Below are positions 1 through 9,714 of a stretch of DNA of 64,000 nt, piece after piece. Positions within the stretch are counted from its first letter, which is position 1. Each line of letters begins with the position of its first letter. Origin of the DNA: Acinetobacter bouvetii DSM 14964 = CIP 107468 (GTDB lineage: Bacteria; Pseudomonadota; Gammaproteobacteria; Pseudomonadales; Moraxellaceae); contig NZ_KB849727.1 of the NCBI RefSeq assembly GCF_000368865.1, positions 124,001 through 188,000 on the forward strand, read 5' to 3'. A model generated the notes under the pieces. The model saw nothing but the letters and a program-made list of their open reading frames with translations, was not told where the DNA came from and did no database searches. The position numbers and the translations under genes are program-made.

Positions 1-1059
1 AAACAAACCGCAGGCTACAGGAATCAGCAATAATGAACCGCCAGCAACACCAGACGCGCCGCAAGCGGAAATCGTCGCAACAACAGATAAAATCAGCATT
101 GTGGTGAAATCAACAGAAATGCCTAAAGTATGTACCGTCGCCAAAGTCAGTACGGTAATAGTGACTGAAGCGCCTGCCATGTTGATAGTGGCGCCTAATG
201 GAATGGCAACGCTGGCGGTAGACTCTGGAACACCAAGGCGCTTGGCTAAGTCTAAGTTGACAGGAATGTTGGCTGCTGAACTGCGGGTGAAGAATGCAGT
301 GATACCGCTTTCACGCAAGCATTGAAATACCAGCGGATAGGGGTTTTGACGGGTCATGAAAGCAACCATGATTGGGTTGATGACAAGCGCTACAAACAGC
401 ATAGTCCCCAGCAGTACAGCCAATAAGTGCGCATAGCTGGCTAAAGTGCTTAAGCCGGCTTCTGCAAAAGTGACAGCAACCAAGCCAAAAATACCAAATG
501 GCGCAAAACTAATGACTAAGCGGATTACTTTATTAACAGCATCTGCTGCATCAGACAAAAAGGTTTTGGTTTGGTCTGATGCATGGCGGAATGAGATGCC
601 CAAAGCAACAGCCCACGCGAGGATGCCGATAAAATTAGCTTCGCTAATAGCCGTTACAGGATTAGCGACAAAACTGAGCAGCAGATTCTTTAAGATTTCT
701 GCCAAACTGCCAGGAGGAGTCAGCTCGCCTTGCGCAGGCACATCCAAAAATAACGTACTTGGAAAAATCACACTGCTAATTACAGCGCTAAAAGCGGCCA
801 ATAGCATGCCTAGCGCATACATCAGTATAATTGGCTTGATATAAGCATTGCTGCTGCCGACTTTAAAATTCGCAATTGATGACAAAACTAGAACAAATAC
901 GAGAATAGGAGCAACAGACTTAAGTGCTTTAATGAACAGATCACCAAGCAGGCTTAAATACGGCGCAGCATTTGGAAAAAGTAAAGCAGCCAATATGCCT
1001 AAAATGATGGCAATAATAATTCGGGTTACTAAACTCAAACGCGTAAAAGCAGAGAACAT
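1..1059 (-). CDS. sstT: Serine/threonine:Na+ symporter (SstT-like), 3' end outside the window
   Basis: The minus strand is open from an ATG at 1059-1057 to the window edge, giving 353 residues with no stop. The start reads [14 protein letters not shown] and continues into hydrophobic segments of the dicarboxylate/amino acid:cation symporter (DAACS) family. Late motifs such as [13 protein letters not shown] and a glycine/threonine-rich stretch ([13 protein letters not shown]) are typical of SstT, which imports L-serine and L-threonine with sodium across the inner membrane. SstT proteins are about 400 residues long, so roughly 50 C-terminal residues are missing. An AGG(A)-type site (GGCTCTCCT on the sense strand) is not a good ribosome site, so the start rests on family length. 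Other DAACS members (GltP, DctA) are possible but fit less well. Confidence 0.82.
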   Translation of the reverse strand, partial: MFSAFTRLSLVTRIIIAIILGILAALLFPNAAPYLSLLGDLFIKALKSVAPILVFVLVLSSIANFKVGSSNAYIKPIILMYALGMLLAAFSAVISSVIFPSTLFLDVPAQGELTPPGSLAEILKNLLLSFVANPVTAISEANFIGILAWAVALGISFRHASDQTKTFLSDAADAVNKVIRLVISFAPFGIFGLVAVTFAEAGLSTLASYAHLLAVLLGTMLFVALVINPIMVAFMTRQNPYPLVFQCLRESGITAFFTRSSAANIPVNLDLAKRLGVPESTASVAIPLGATINMAGASVTITVLTLATVHTLGISVDFTTMLILSVVATISACGASGVAGGSLLLIPVACGLF

Positions 1060-1235
1060 AGGAGAGCCTTGTCAGAATTACGGTGACAAAATATTGAAAA
1101 TAAGGCGAACATTTTATACCGAAATTCTTTCGGGCTTGGGAAAAAATTAAATATAAAAAATAAGTGCTTATTTTTACGGTTGATATTCTATAAATTTGCA
1201 GCCTATTTTTATTAAAAAAATAAGGCTTAACCTGT

Positions 1236-2972
1236 TTATATCTGATATTCAAATACTTTCGGCGACAAACTTTGAATGGCTTTGTAGTGAGTTAAATAAA
1301 TCTCTCCGCTTAAATGCTTCAGCAGCTTGGATTGCTGCAGCTTATCCATGACAGGGCCTTTGACTTCCGAAAAGTGCAGCCGGATGTGCAGCTTGCTTAA
1401 CTCATTATTAATGTCTTCCAGCATTTCCAGCGCGCTATAGTCAATGCTGCTGACACTGGAGCAGTTGAGGATGACATGCTGCAGCTGAGGGTGCTGGCTG
1501 ATTTCATTAATTAAAAAACCTTTTAATGCATTGGCATTTAAAAAGGTCAGGTTTTCATCAATACGGATGGACAAGATTTCCGGCGCTGTCACCACATGAT
1601 GGCGCTGGATATTGCGGAAATGCTGTGTGCCTTCGACTAGGCCAATGACGGCCATATGCGGACGGCTGATGCGCCAAAGCATTAAAATGAAGGTGGAGAT
1701 GATGCCAATAATTAAACCTGTCGAAATATCGATAAAAAGCACACCGAGGAATGTGACCCACATGGCAATGCCGTCAGCTTTAGAATAGCGCCAGGTATCT
1801 ATAAACGGCTTGAAATCGACCAGTTTCCATATGGATACAATGATGGTGGCTGCCAAAATGACCAATGGCAAATCTTTAAAGAAACCTGTGAAAAACAGGG
1901 TCACAACAACAATCAGTATGGATGACAAAACGCCGGCCATTGGCGTTTTTGCGCCTGCATCTGCATTGACTACCGTGCGGGATAGGCTGCCGGTTACAGG
2001 GAAAGCAGACGTTAAGCCGGCGCTGATATTGGCAATGCCTAAAGCGATCAGCTCCTGATTGCTGTTTAGATTGCTTCTTTGCTGCAGAGCGGTTGCCTGC
2101 GCAATAGATAATGACTCGACAAAGCTGATCATGGCAATCATTGCCGCGCCCGGCATCAGCTTCAGGACTAAGTCCCAGTTCCAGTGCGGAATCCGAACAG
2201 GCGGAAAACCGGAAGGAATCTCACCGACCGTCTTGATGCCAATCTCTTTCAGGTCAAGCCCAACAGTCAGTGCAATGGAAATGATGACTAAAATTAAGGG
2301 CACAGCTTTAATAATGAAGTTTGTCGAACCTATTTTGCTTCTTACTGATTGGCTATTCAGCAGTTTTGGAAAATAAATCAGAAATAATATTGATGCAATG
2401 CCAAATACAAGGGATGCGGCATGAGTTAAAGATAAATATTGCCAAACACTGAGCGCAAACTCTGGAATGCTGTTGCCGTTGAGCGGAACATCAACCAGAA
2501 ATTTCAGCTGGCCTAAAGCAATTAATAAGGCTGAGGCAATAATAAAGCTTTTAATGACGGGATGGCTGATCAGCTGTATTAAAAAACCAAAGCGAAGCAT
2601 GCCTAACAGCACTGAAATAATGCCGACCATTAAAGCCAAAAGCATGGCAGCTTCAATATAAACTGGGGAGCCTGCTTCAAAAAGCGGATTCAATGTGGCA
2701 AAAGTCATCATGGATATGATGGCTACAGGGCCAATCGACAGCGTCGTGCTTCCGCCCAGTATGGCATACATGATCATTGGAAGCATGCTGGCATATAATC
2801 CCATGATGGGCGGTAAGCCTGCCAGCATGGCATAAGCCATTCCTTGCGGCACCAGCATTGCGATGACAATAAGCGATGCCAGCAAATCGGATTTAAATTT
2901 ACCAGAGCTGTAGTCCTTGAGCCATTGCCATGCAGGAATAAGCTGAACAATACGCGGTTTAAAATCTGGCAT
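1236..2972 (-). CDS. SulP family anion permease with C-terminal STAS domain
   Basis: 578 residues. The N-terminal part contains the SulP signature region (VPQGMAYAMLAGLPPIMGLYAS, near residues 42-63) and about ten to twelve hydrophobic segments. The last 130 residues form a STAS domain, with a strand/loop HVILNCSSVSSIDYSALEML where a regulatory serine usually sits. SulP proteins are inner-membrane transporters or exchangers of sulfate, bicarbonate or dicarboxylates; the substrate cannot be read from sequence. Nearby cysK and a sulfur-type ArsR repressor make sulfate plausible, but the gene is on its own and no shared operator was found. Length is normal for the family. Confidence 0.88.
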   Translation of the reverse strand: MPDFKPRIVQLIPAWQWLKDYSSGKFKSDLLASLIVIAMLVPQGMAYAMLAGLPPIMGLYASMLPMIMYAILGGSTTLSIGPVAIISMMTFATLNPLFEAGSPVYIEAAMLLALMVGIISVLLGMLRFGFLIQLISHPVIKSFIIASALLIALGQLKFLVDVPLNGNSIPEFALSVWQYLSLTHAASLVFGIASILFLIYFPKLLNSQSVRSKIGSTNFIIKAVPLILVIISIALTVGLDLKEIGIKTVGEIPSGFPPVRIPHWNWDLVLKLMPGAAMIAMISFVESLSIAQATALQQRSNLNSNQELIALGIANISAGLTSAFPVTGSLSRTVVNADAGAKTPMAGVLSSILIVVVTLFFTGFFKDLPLVILAATIIVSIWKLVDFKPFIDTWRYSKADGIAMWVTFLGVLFIDISTGLIIGIISTFILMLWRISRPHMAVIGLVEGTQHFRNIQRHHVVTAPEILSIRIDENLTFLNANALKGFLINEISQHPQLQHVILNCSSVSSIDYSALEMLEDINNELSKLHIRLHFSEVKGPVMDKLQQSKLLKHLSGEIYLTHYKAIQSLSPKVFEYQI

Positions 2973-3226
2973 AAAAAAGTCTAAATCACAATTTAATATA
3001 TATTATGCATAAAAAATGCTAAGAAGTCTCGGTTGACGGAAATTTGATTGATGCGCCGCTGAAAATACAAACAGTATCAGGGAGAGCAGAAGGCAAGTAA
3101 AATAAGAAATAATGCTAAAATTTTTAGATGGTTAAGATAAACAAAGAGGTGTGATGAATAAGAAGAATGAAGAGCTGTCAGCGTTTAATTATAAGTTTCT
3201 GCTGTCAGCATATCGTCCGTAAGTAG

Positions 3227-3550
3227 TTAAACGGTCTCGAATGCTTTACCGCAATATAGGTTATACAAGGTTTGCAAAACCGTAATTAAATTCGGGTCTT
3301 TAATCGAATAATAAATCTGCTTGCCATCACGCCGGGTGGTCACTACATTGCTTTTACGCAGCATCATAAGCTGCTGAGACAGCGTAGGCTGATTAATTTG
3401 CGTAATCTGCTCAATTTGAGAGACATTTAATTCCTTTTGAGCCAAATGACATAAAATCATTAACCGATCGGTGTTGGCCAGTGACTTTAAAACGCCAACG
3501 ACTAAATCTGCGGAATTGCGCATGCTGGTGATTTCTATATCACTATTCAT
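3227..3550 (-). CDS. ArsR/SmtB family repressor, BigR/SqrR-like (likely persulfide sensor)
   Basis: 107 residues with a winged-helix ArsR fold: recognition region INQPTLSQQLMMLRKSNVV (residues about 52-70) and wing RRDGKQIYYSI. Two cysteines stand out: Cys34 in LMILCHLA and Cys100 in LYNLYCG, 66 residues apart. The same positions and spacing are used by the sulfide/persulfide-responsive repressors BigR and SqrR, which form a disulfide or polysulfide bridge and release DNA. Classical ArsR (CVC) or SmtB metal sites are absent. It lies divergently 287 bp from cysK, with a 10-bp-arm inverted repeat in between. I infer control of sulfide handling, possibly of cysK itself. The ligand is not proven. 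Confidence 0.85.
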   Translation of the reverse strand: MNSDIEITSMRNSADLVVGVLKSLANTDRLMILCHLAQKELNVSQIEQITQINQPTLSQQLMMLRKSNVVTTRRDGKQIYYSIKDPNLITVLQTLYNLYCGKAFETV

Positions 3551-3664
3551 TAAAGAGCTCCATTCTGCGGGTACAAGGCGTTTAGTATACGGTTATCACA
3601 CTTGAATACATGGAATAAATGTAAGAATTTCTATGGTTTTTAGTGAACATAATTATTATTTTTA

Positions 3665-3691
3665 TTGATATATGTCGCAATCATACATCAA
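3665..3691. promoter_or_regulatory. Inverted repeat, candidate operator of the ArsR-type repressor
   Basis: Arms TTGATATATG (3665-3674) and CATACATCAA (3682-3691) pair at nine of ten positions across a 7-base spacer in the region between the ArsR gene and cysK. The ATATATG/CATACAT core and AT-rich character fit ArsR-family operators. A smaller TTGAT-N8-ATCAA repeat (3810-3827) overlaps the cysK ribosome site region. Assignment to the repressor is inference from position. Confidence 0.5.
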
Positions 3692-3837
3692 ATATTCTTA
3701 TTGCGCATTCTTGGTGCAAAAAATGCTAAAAATTGAGCAGCGCTGAAATTTCAAATACTAAATTTTACACCCGAATAATGAAATAAATGTATGATGTTCA
3801 ATGTACTTTTTGATGTAAAAATATCAAGGAAAGACTC

Positions 3838-4836
3838 ATGACAACAGATTCAGCATTTCCAGCGCCTGCAAATTTAGGCATTGCCGTATATAGCAACAAT
3901 GCAGAGGCGATTGGCAACACGCCTTTAGTGCGTATTAACCGTTCCATTACTGGCGGTGCAGCTGTTTTGGCGAAAATAGAAAGCCGCAATCCAGCTTTTT
4001 CTGTGAAATGCCGTGTCGGCGCTGCTTTGATTGCAGATGCAGAAGAAAAAGGTTTGCTCAAGCCTGGCATGCATATTGTTGAACCAACCAGCGGCAATAC
4101 AGGCATTGCTTTAGCATTTGTAGCAGCCGCGAAAGGTTATGATATTACATTGACCATGCCAGCGAGCATGAGTATTGAACGGCGGAAAGTCTTAAAATCC
4201 TTTGGCGCCAATTTAGTATTGACTGAGCCGGCAAAAGGCATGAAAGGCGCTGTTGATGAAGCCGTTCGTCTAGTGCAGGAACACCCTGAGACCTATTATC
4301 TGCCGCAGCAGTTTGAAAACCCGGCAAATCCTAAAATTCATGAGCTGACCACAGGCCCTGAAATCTGGGAAGCAACCGGCGGTAAAGTGGATATATTGGT
4401 TTCTGGGGTTGGCACTGGCGGCACAATTTCCGGCATTTCTAGTTATTTTAAAAAAGTAAAAAAACAGCCGATTTATTCAGTCGCTGTAGAACCTGCAGAA
4501 TCTCCAATTATCGGACAGGCAAAACGCGGTGAAACTTTGACACCGGGACCGCATAAAATTCAAGGCATTGGCGCTAACTTTATTCCTCAAAACTTAGATT
4601 TAGAGTTAGTCGATGAAGTGGTTGCGGTTGAAAGCGCAGAAGCAATTGAATGGGCGCGTAAGACTGCGACTCATGAAGGCATTTTGGTTGGCATTTCCAG
4701 CGGCGCAGCGATGGCGGCCGCGGCGAAATTAGCCGCCCGTCCAGAAAATACGGGCAAAACCATTGTGGTAATTTTACCGGACAGCGGTGAACGCTATTTA
4801 TCTTCAGTCTTATTTGAAGATATTTCTGCGGATTAA
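3838..4836 (+). CDS. cysK: Cysteine synthase A (O-acetylserine sulfhydrylase)
   Basis: 332 residues of the PLP-dependent beta-substituting family. It condenses O-acetyl-L-serine with sulfide to give cysteine in the cytoplasm. The PLP lysine is in NPAFSVKCR (about residue 60), the substrate loop is [11 protein letters not shown], and the phosphate-binding loop is [10 protein letters not shown]; a late SSGAAMAAA motif completes the cofactor pocket. The usual sequence around the lysine is NP..SVKDR, so the Cys after Lys is a small deviation found in some CysK-like proteins. The start is preceded by AAGGAAA. It is transcribed alone, ending at a strong terminator, and faces a persulfide-sensor-like repressor, which suggests sulfide-linked control. 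Confidence 0.93.
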   Translation: MTTDSAFPAPANLGIAVYSNNAEAIGNTPLVRINRSITGGAAVLAKIESRNPAFSVKCRVGAALIADAEEKGLLKPGMHIVEPTSGNTGIALAFVAAAKGYDITLTMPASMSIERRKVLKSFGANLVLTEPAKGMKGAVDEAVRLVQEHPETYYLPQQFENPANPKIHELTTGPEIWEATGGKVDILVSGVGTGGTISGISSYFKKVKKQPIYSVAVEPAESPIIGQAKRGETLTPGPHKIQGIGANFIPQNLDLELVDEVVAVESAEAIEWARKTATHEGILVGISSGAAMAAAAKLAARPENTGKTIVVILPDSGERYLSSVLFEDISAD

Positions 4837-4877
4837 GCGTGATTGCGCAATTGCAAGGCTGCTGTGCGCAAAGATAA

Positions 4878-4907
4878 AAAAACAGGCTATTAAAATAGCC
4901 TGTTTTT
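4878..4907 (+). terminator. Rho-independent terminator after cysK
   Basis: The stem AAAAACAGGCTAT / ATAGCCTGTTTTT with a four-base loop is followed by more T residues. The A- and T-rich flanks make it potentially bidirectional. Confidence 0.9.
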
Positions 4908-4922
4908 TTATTGGAAAATGAC

Positions 4923-4953
4923 TTGACCTTACCAAGGTTGGAATGTTTAAGCT
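4923..4953 (+). promoter_or_regulatory. CueR-type promoter of copA (19-bp spacer)
   Basis: A -35 TTGACC (4923-4928) and a -10 TAAGCT (4948-4953) are separated by 19 bp, the overlong spacing characteristic of MerR-family activation. The spacer carries the dyad ACCTT-ACC-AAGGT (4926-4938), close to known CueR boxes. It lies 37 bp before the copA start, and the regulator gene is just downstream of copA. Confidence 0.85.
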
Positions 4954-4990
4954 GTAAGCTGAACATAAGACGAAGCACGGGGAGCAAATA

Positions 4991-7672
4991 ATGATGTCAG
5001 TCTTATCAGAAGATAAATCGACAGTAAAAAATCAGCTCAGTTTTGATGTAGAAGGCATGACCTGCGCTTCGTGCGTAGCCCGTGTCGAAAAAGCGCTGCT
5101 GAAAGTAGACGGTATTCAGTCTGCAGCGGTAAATTTAGCCACTGAAAAAGCAACCGTCAGCAGCGCGCTGCCAATTGATGCGCAAGCCGTGATTCAAGCG
5201 GTAGAAAAAACGGGCTATACCGTGCCAGTAAAAACCTTGGAATGGCAGATAGAGGGCATGACCTGCGCATCTTGTGTTGCGCGGGTAGAAAAAGCATTAA
5301 AGAAAACAGCCGGTGTGGTCGATGCTTCAGTTAATCTGGCCACAGAAAAAGCTACGGTAAAAGTTTTAGATTCAACTGATATTGCGGCAGTAAAAAAAGA
5401 AGTAGAAAAAGCGGGATTTTCGATAGCCGCGCAAAATATAGAATTGGATATTAACGGCATGACCTGCGCATCTTGCGTGGCCCGGGTAGAAAAAGCACTG
5501 AAGCAAGTGAATGGAGTGCAATCTGCATCTGTAAATTTGGCTGCAGAAAAAGCATACGTGCAAGGCGGTCAATTAACCGACCTGATTGCCGCAGTCAAAA
5601 AAGCAGGTTATGACGCACGGCTGGCTCAATCATCCAATCAGACACATGCTGAAAAAAAACAGCTGGAACAGGACGTCTTAAAGCGGGATTTAATCATTGC
5701 TTTAGTCCTTGCAGTTCCTGTGTTTGTGCTGGAAATGGGGGGACACATGGTTCCTGCGTTCCATCATTTTATTCACAGCAGTATTGGCATGCAGAACAGC
5801 TGGTATATTCAGTTTGCACTGACAACGATGATTTTACTGCTGCCGGGCCGCCGTTTCTATGTGCATGGTGTGCCAGCTTTGCTGCGCGCCGCGCCAGATA
5901 TGAATTCATTGGTCGCTGTGGGGACTTTCTCGGCTTATGCATTTTCCTGTGTGGCGACGTTTATGCCGCAACTGCTGCCTGCCGGCACAGTACATGTTTA
6001 TTATGAAGCCGCTGCCGTTATTATTGCCTTAATTTTATTGGGGCGCTATTTAGAGGCCAAAGCGAAAGGCCGCACCTCGCAAGCCATTCAGTATTTAGTT
6101 GGCATGCAGCCGAAAACGGCGCGTGTAGAACAAAACGGGCAGTATATAGAGCTGGACATCGATCAGGTTCAGGCCGGCATGCTGCTGGAAATACGCCCTG
6201 GTGAACGTGTTCCTGTAGATGGCGAAGTCATTGCTGGCGCAAGCTATATCGATGAGTCGATGATCAGCGGTGAGCCAGTTCCTGTTGAAAAAACTGCAGG
6301 GCAGCCGGTGGTTGGCGGAACTGTCAACCAAAATGGCAGCCTGACTGTACGCGCAACGGCAGTCGGTCAAGATTCAGTGCTGTCGCAGATTATTCAGCTG
6401 GTTGAACAGGCGCAGGGCGCTAAACTGCCCATCCAAACCTTGGTTGATAAAGTGACCTTATGGTTTGTGCCTATTGTGATGCTGCTGGCGGCACTGACTT
6501 TTGTTGTCTGGTATTTCATTGGCCCAGAACCAAGTCTCACATACGCCTTGGTGAATGCCGTGGCTGTACTGATTATTGCCTGTCCTTGCGCGATGGGCTT
6601 AGCGACACCGACATCGATTATGGTGGGTACAGGGCGCGGTGCTGAGCTGGGCGTGCTGTTTCGAAAAGGTGAGGCTTTGCAGCTGCTGAAAGAAACTAAA
6701 GTGGTTGCAGTAGATAAAACGGGCACCTTGACTGAAGGTAAACCCAAACTGACCGATTTTCAGGTTACAGAGCGGTTTAATGAACATCAAGTTTTAAGCC
6801 TTACCGCATCTGTGGAAGCGAAATCTGAACATCCCATAGCGCATGCCATTGTTCAAGCGGCTCAGGAATTGGGTTTGGACTTCTTAGACGTTTCAGAATT
6901 TGACTCTATTACCGGTGCGGGAATTAAAGCACGGGTAAACGGCCAGCAAGTGCATATTGGCGCTGCGCGCTTAATGCTGGAGCTGGGGCTGAATACCGAT
7001 GCATTTGCCGTTGCAGCCGCTGCTTTAGGTGAGCAAGGCAAAACGCCGCTGTATGTATCCATAGATCAGCAATTGGCCGCCATCATTGCCGTTGCCGATC
7101 CAATTAAAGAAACCACATTCAGCGCCATTCAAGCTTTGCATGATCAGGGGCTGAAAGTTGCGATGATCACGGGTGATAATCTGCATACAGCGCAGGCAAT
7201 TGCAAAACAGCTGCATATTGATGAAGTGATTGCCGAAGTCCTGCCTGATGAAAAAGTGACAGCGGTGAAAAAACTGCAGCAGGAATTTGGCTGCACCGCT
7301 TTTGTCGGCGATGGCATTAATGATGCGCCTGCTTTGGCGCAGGCTGATGTCGGGCTTGCCATTGGCACAGGAACAGATGTGGCGATTGAAGCGGCAGATG
7401 TGGTGCTGATGTCTGGAAATCTGCAGGCTGTGCCAACTGCTATTGGGCTGAGCACCGCGACCATTAATAATATCCGTCAAAACCTGTTTTGGGCTTTTGT
7501 GTATAACGCCGCGTTAATTCCTGTGGCGGCTGGCGCACTGTATCCGATGTTTGGCATATTGCTGTCACCTATTTTTGCTGCGGCTGCCATGGCGCTTTCA
7601 TCAGTCTTTGTCATCAGCAATGCATTGCGCTTAAAACGCTATCAGCCGACGTGGATGGCGCAGGAGGGTTAA
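4991..7672 (+). CDS. copA: Copper-exporting P1B-type ATPase CopA with three HMA domains
   Basis: 893 residues. Three N-terminal metal-binding domains each carry GMTCASC (Cys25/28, Cys92/95, Cys159/162). Then come the membrane segments, the actuator loop (SGEPVPVEK), the intramembrane CPC copper site ([13 protein letters not shown]), the phosphorylation motif [11 protein letters not shown], the nucleotide-binding HP motif (SEHPIAHA) and the hinge [14 protein letters not shown]. It pumps Cu(I) out of the cytoplasm using ATP. Most CopA proteins have one or two HMA domains, so three is at the high end; the three copies differ in sequence, which argues against an assembly artefact. The start has GGGGAG upstream. 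cueR begins one base after the stop, so the two are co-transcribed. Confidence 0.96.
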   Translation: MMSVLSEDKSTVKNQLSFDVEGMTCASCVARVEKALLKVDGIQSAAVNLATEKATVSSALPIDAQAVIQAVEKTGYTVPVKTLEWQIEGMTCASCVARVEKALKKTAGVVDASVNLATEKATVKVLDSTDIAAVKKEVEKAGFSIAAQNIELDINGMTCASCVARVEKALKQVNGVQSASVNLAAEKAYVQGGQLTDLIAAVKKAGYDARLAQSSNQTHAEKKQLEQDVLKRDLIIALVLAVPVFVLEMGGHMVPAFHHFIHSSIGMQNSWYIQFALTTMILLLPGRRFYVHGVPALLRAAPDMNSLVAVGTFSAYAFSCVATFMPQLLPAGTVHVYYEAAAVIIALILLGRYLEAKAKGRTSQAIQYLVGMQPKTARVEQNGQYIELDIDQVQAGMLLEIRPGERVPVDGEVIAGASYIDESMISGEPVPVEKTAGQPVVGGTVNQNGSLTVRATAVGQDSVLSQIIQLVEQAQGAKLPIQTLVDKVTLWFVPIVMLLAALTFVVWYFIGPEPSLTYALVNAVAVLIIACPCAMGLATPTSIMVGTGRGAELGVLFRKGEALQLLKETKVVAVDKTGTLTEGKPKLTDFQVTERFNEHQVLSLTASVEAKSEHPIAHAIVQAAQELGLDFLDVSEFDSITGAGIKARVNGQQVHIGAARLMLELGLNTDAFAVAAAALGEQGKTPLYVSIDQQLAAIIAVADPIKETTFSAIQALHDQGLKVAMITGDNLHTAQAIAKQLHIDEVIAEVLPDEKVTAVKKLQQEFGCTAFVGDGINDAPALAQADVGLAIGTGTDVAIEAADVVLMSGNLQAVPTAIGLSTATINNIRQNLFWAFVYNAALIPVAAGALYPMFGILLSPIFAAAAMALSSVFVISNALRLKRYQPTWMAQEG

Positions 7673-7673
7673 G

Positions 7674-8084
7674 ATGAATATCGGGCAAGCGGCAAAGCAA
7701 TCCGGCATCTCTGCTAAAATGATCCGCTATTATGAGGATATTGGCTTGCTGCCTGCGTCCAAGCGGACTGATGCGGGATACCGCATGTACAGTGAAGAGG
7801 ATATTAAAACGCTGAAATTCATTCAGCATTCGCGCGAATTGGGTTTTTCGACTGAACAGATGAAAGAGCTGATGAGCTTATGGAAAAATGAAGGCCGACA
7901 AAGCGCTGAAGTCAAAGAGCTGACGCAAAAACATATTGATGCGCTGAATAAAAAGATTGCCGATTTGCAGGCCATGGTCAGCGCACTGCAGCAGTCTGTA
8001 GATTGCTGTGCCGGAAATCAGCAGGCGGAATGTGAAATTTTAAATCAAATTGAACAGGGCGCTGTTCATGAAACTCTGAAGTAA
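7674..8084 (+). CDS. cueR: MerR-family copper-responsive activator CueR
   Basis: 136 residues. The N-terminal MerR helix-turn-helix (MNIGQAAKQSGISAKMIRYYEDIGLLP) is followed by the dimerisation helix and a C-terminal metal loop. Two cysteines spaced eight residues apart (CAGNQQAEC, about residues 107-115) match the Cys112/Cys120 pair of E. coli CueR, and a serine near position 77 (RQSAEVKEL) marks a monovalent-ion sensor. On Cu(I) binding it would untwist the 19-bp spacer promoters in front of copA and copZ. Its ribosome site GGAGG lies inside the end of copA, so translation is probably coupled. Confidence 0.93.
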   Translation: MNIGQAAKQSGISAKMIRYYEDIGLLPASKRTDAGYRMYSEEDIKTLKFIQHSRELGFSTEQMKELMSLWKNEGRQSAEVKELTQKHIDALNKKIADLQAMVSALQQSVDCCAGNQQAECEILNQIEQGAVHETLK

Positions 8085-8127
8085 GCGGCGCGCAATTAAA
8101 TGATGATGAACCCAGTAATGAACAGGC

Positions 8128-8158
8128 TTGACCTTAACATCATGGGAAGCTTTATAGT
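8128..8158 (+). promoter_or_regulatory. CueR-type promoter of copZ (19-bp spacer)
   Basis: TTGACC (8128-8133) and TATAGT (8153-8158) are separated by exactly 19 bp, as at copA, and the first bases after the -35 (TTA) are shared. The dyad is less perfect than at copA (ACCTT at 8131-8135 against AAGCT). copZ therefore seems to have its own copper-induced promoter in addition to any read-through from cueR. Confidence 0.78.
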
Positions 8159-8190
8159 CTATTCATAGTGCAATAAAAGGAAAATACCGT

Positions 8191-8385
8191 ATGAAATTAC
8201 GTATAGATGCGATGACTTGCGGCGGCTGCGCGCGCAGTGTGACAGCAACGATTAAAGACGTAGATCCGAATGCAAAAGTTGATATTGATGTTGCAGCTAA
8301 ATTGGTTGAAGTTGAATCTTCTGAAGAACAGCAAAAGATTTTAGAGGCTTTAGCGGAAGATGGCTTTCCTGCGGTTCAGCTGTAA
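8191..8385 (+). CDS. copZ: Copper chaperone CopZ-like, single HMA domain
   Basis: A 64-residue stand-alone heavy-metal-associated domain with the metal-binding motif MTCGGC at residues 8-13 and a ferredoxin-like beta-alpha-beta pattern. Proteins of this type carry Cu(I) in the cytoplasm and hand it to CopA. The gene follows cueR by about 100 bp, has its own CueR-type promoter and a good ribosome site (AAGGAAAA), and ends at a terminator. Mercury or silver cannot be excluded from the motif alone; the copA-cueR context favours copper. Confidence 0.9.
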   Translation: MKLRIDAMTCGGCARSVTATIKDVDPNAKVDIDVAAKLVEVESSEEQQKILEALAEDGFPAVQL

Positions 8386-8402
8386 GTTTCGGTTTAGCAA
8401 TG

Positions 8403-8436
8403 AAGAAAAAGCCTAGATGATTCTAGGCTTTTTCTT
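8403..8436 (+). terminator. Terminator after copZ
   Basis: AAGAAAAAGCCTAG pairs with CTAGGCTTTTTCTT across a 6-base loop, a perfect 14-bp stem rich in A and T at its base. It can serve both strands; the TetR gene ends about 75 bp further on in the opposite direction. Confidence 0.88.
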
Positions 8437-8509
8437 GTGAATTCAGCGTATTCATCATTTTGATTGAGTTTAAAGATGAAGATCGGTGGCGGAGTGAATC
8501 ACTATAAAA

Positions 8510-9118
8510 CTAATTGTGCGTCGAAATTTTATCCGGTGTCATCAGCGCCTGATTCACATAAAGCTTAATCAGGCGTTCACGGGAACCAATCGACTTCTGA
8601 TAGTGCGTCGAGTTGAGCAGCAGGGATGCGCCATAGGTCACGGTCCAAATATACGACAGATAATCGCGGATGGACATGATGCTGTTTGACGCTTTTAAAT
8701 AATCTGCAAATAAATCTTTAATTTCTAAAATCCGCTGTTCACGGATAGCATAAAGCTCCTCAAACCATTCTTTCAATTTGCGCTCATTATTGGTTAAGCG
8801 CTCTTCAATGACATGCAGCAGAATTGTCCGATTCGAGTTGAGCATGTTGTACAGCATGTATTGCGAGACATAGGTTTTAATATCGTGATTGTACTGTTTA
8901 GAAATTTCCAATAAGCGTTGTTCATTCAAAATAATCAATTCTAAATACAGCTGGTTTTTACTTTTAAAATGCTTGTAAATGGTGCCTTTAGCAATATCCA
9001 ATTCGCTGGCCAATTCACTTAATGTAATATCCTGATGGTTATCAAGCAACAATGTTTCTGCCATCGCTAAAATTTTCTCTTTGCGGATTAGAAAATTTTG
9101 TTGGCGTACTGTAGTCAT
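8510..9118 (-). CDS. TetR/AcrR family transcriptional regulator
   Basis: 202 residues. An N-terminal TetR helix-turn-helix occupies residues about 13-58 (ITLSELASELDIAKGTIYKHFKSK), followed by a helical ligand domain rich in aromatic and leucine residues. The gene is divergent from an acyl-CoA dehydrogenase gene with a 596-bp gap between them. TetR regulators beside fatty-acid or acyl-CoA genes often respond to acyl-CoA thioesters, so this one may repress the dehydrogenase. No ligand can be assigned from sequence. Confidence 0.88.
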   Translation of the reverse strand: MTTVRQQNFLIRKEKILAMAETLLLDNHQDITLSELASELDIAKGTIYKHFKSKNQLYLELIILNEQRLLEISKQYNHDIKTYVSQYMLYNMLNSNRTILLHVIEERLTNNERKLKEWFEELYAIREQRILEIKDLFADYLKASNSIMSIRDYLSYIWTVTYGASLLLNSTHYQKSIGSRERLIKLYVNQALMTPDKISTHN

Positions 9119-9714
9119 CTTTATAGTTCCAAATACATCAATGGAGAACGTAATTTTAGATTACGGCTTTTCTATCCCATCTAAAATAACACTAAGGTCG
9201 AGCAATATGCTCAAATTTGATTTAAAAATAAACACTCGAAAGTTATTGGAATTTTACTGTTTTTCATAAGTGATGCTGCAAAGTCAAGAAAAGTGAACCC
9301 TAGAGGTCATTTCCAGCAAATAAAATTCCATTTTTAAATTTTTTATTCTATTGTCAATGCGCACAAAAACAGCGGTTATGTCCAAGAATTCATCATTTTG
9401 AATGCGGCAGACAGGTCTTTTGATCAAGGTTTCAGGTTTTATATGTACGGTTCTATGCAAAATCAATTTGTCAGCTTAATCCGCTTTATCCAATTTTTAT
9501 CTGCCCGACCGCAGTTCTAAAAAGTCGGGGACTAAATACCGAATTTCGGTCTTTTTCAATGTTTTTTGGGTCATTTATGACGGACATTGAACACAAAATC
9601 TCACATATTTTATTCAGTTGAAATCACCTCGCAGGTTTCATTTGGGATACTTTTATCTTTTAAAAATGCTGGCTTCATTTACCAGCCAGCATTCAATGTA
9701 TAAGGGAAGCAACT
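9119..9714. promoter_or_regulatory. Long divergent intergenic region with small palindromes
   Basis: No convincing gene is visible in this 596-bp gap. Two short palindromes could be regulator sites: GAGCA-ATA-TGCTC at 9200-9212 and ACCGAA-T-TTCGGT at 9538-9550. A hairpin CCCGAC (9504-9509) / GTCGGG (9524-9529) lies just before the second. The gap is long enough to contain both divergent promoters and a leader; I did not recognise a riboswitch. Confidence 0.35.

Noticed and set aside
446..1150. Open frames on the plus strand opposite sstT (132 and 100 residues)
   Set aside because: They lie antisense to the conserved symporter frame, have no family motifs and arise from its codon pattern.
5030..5600. 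Three near-identical MTCASC blocks as a possible assembly duplication
   Set aside because: The three domains differ clearly between and beyond the motifs, so they are genuine HMA repeats.
7025..7480. 151-residue frame opposite copA
   Set aside because: Shadow of the strongly conserved P-type ATPase sequence; composition is unlike a real protein.
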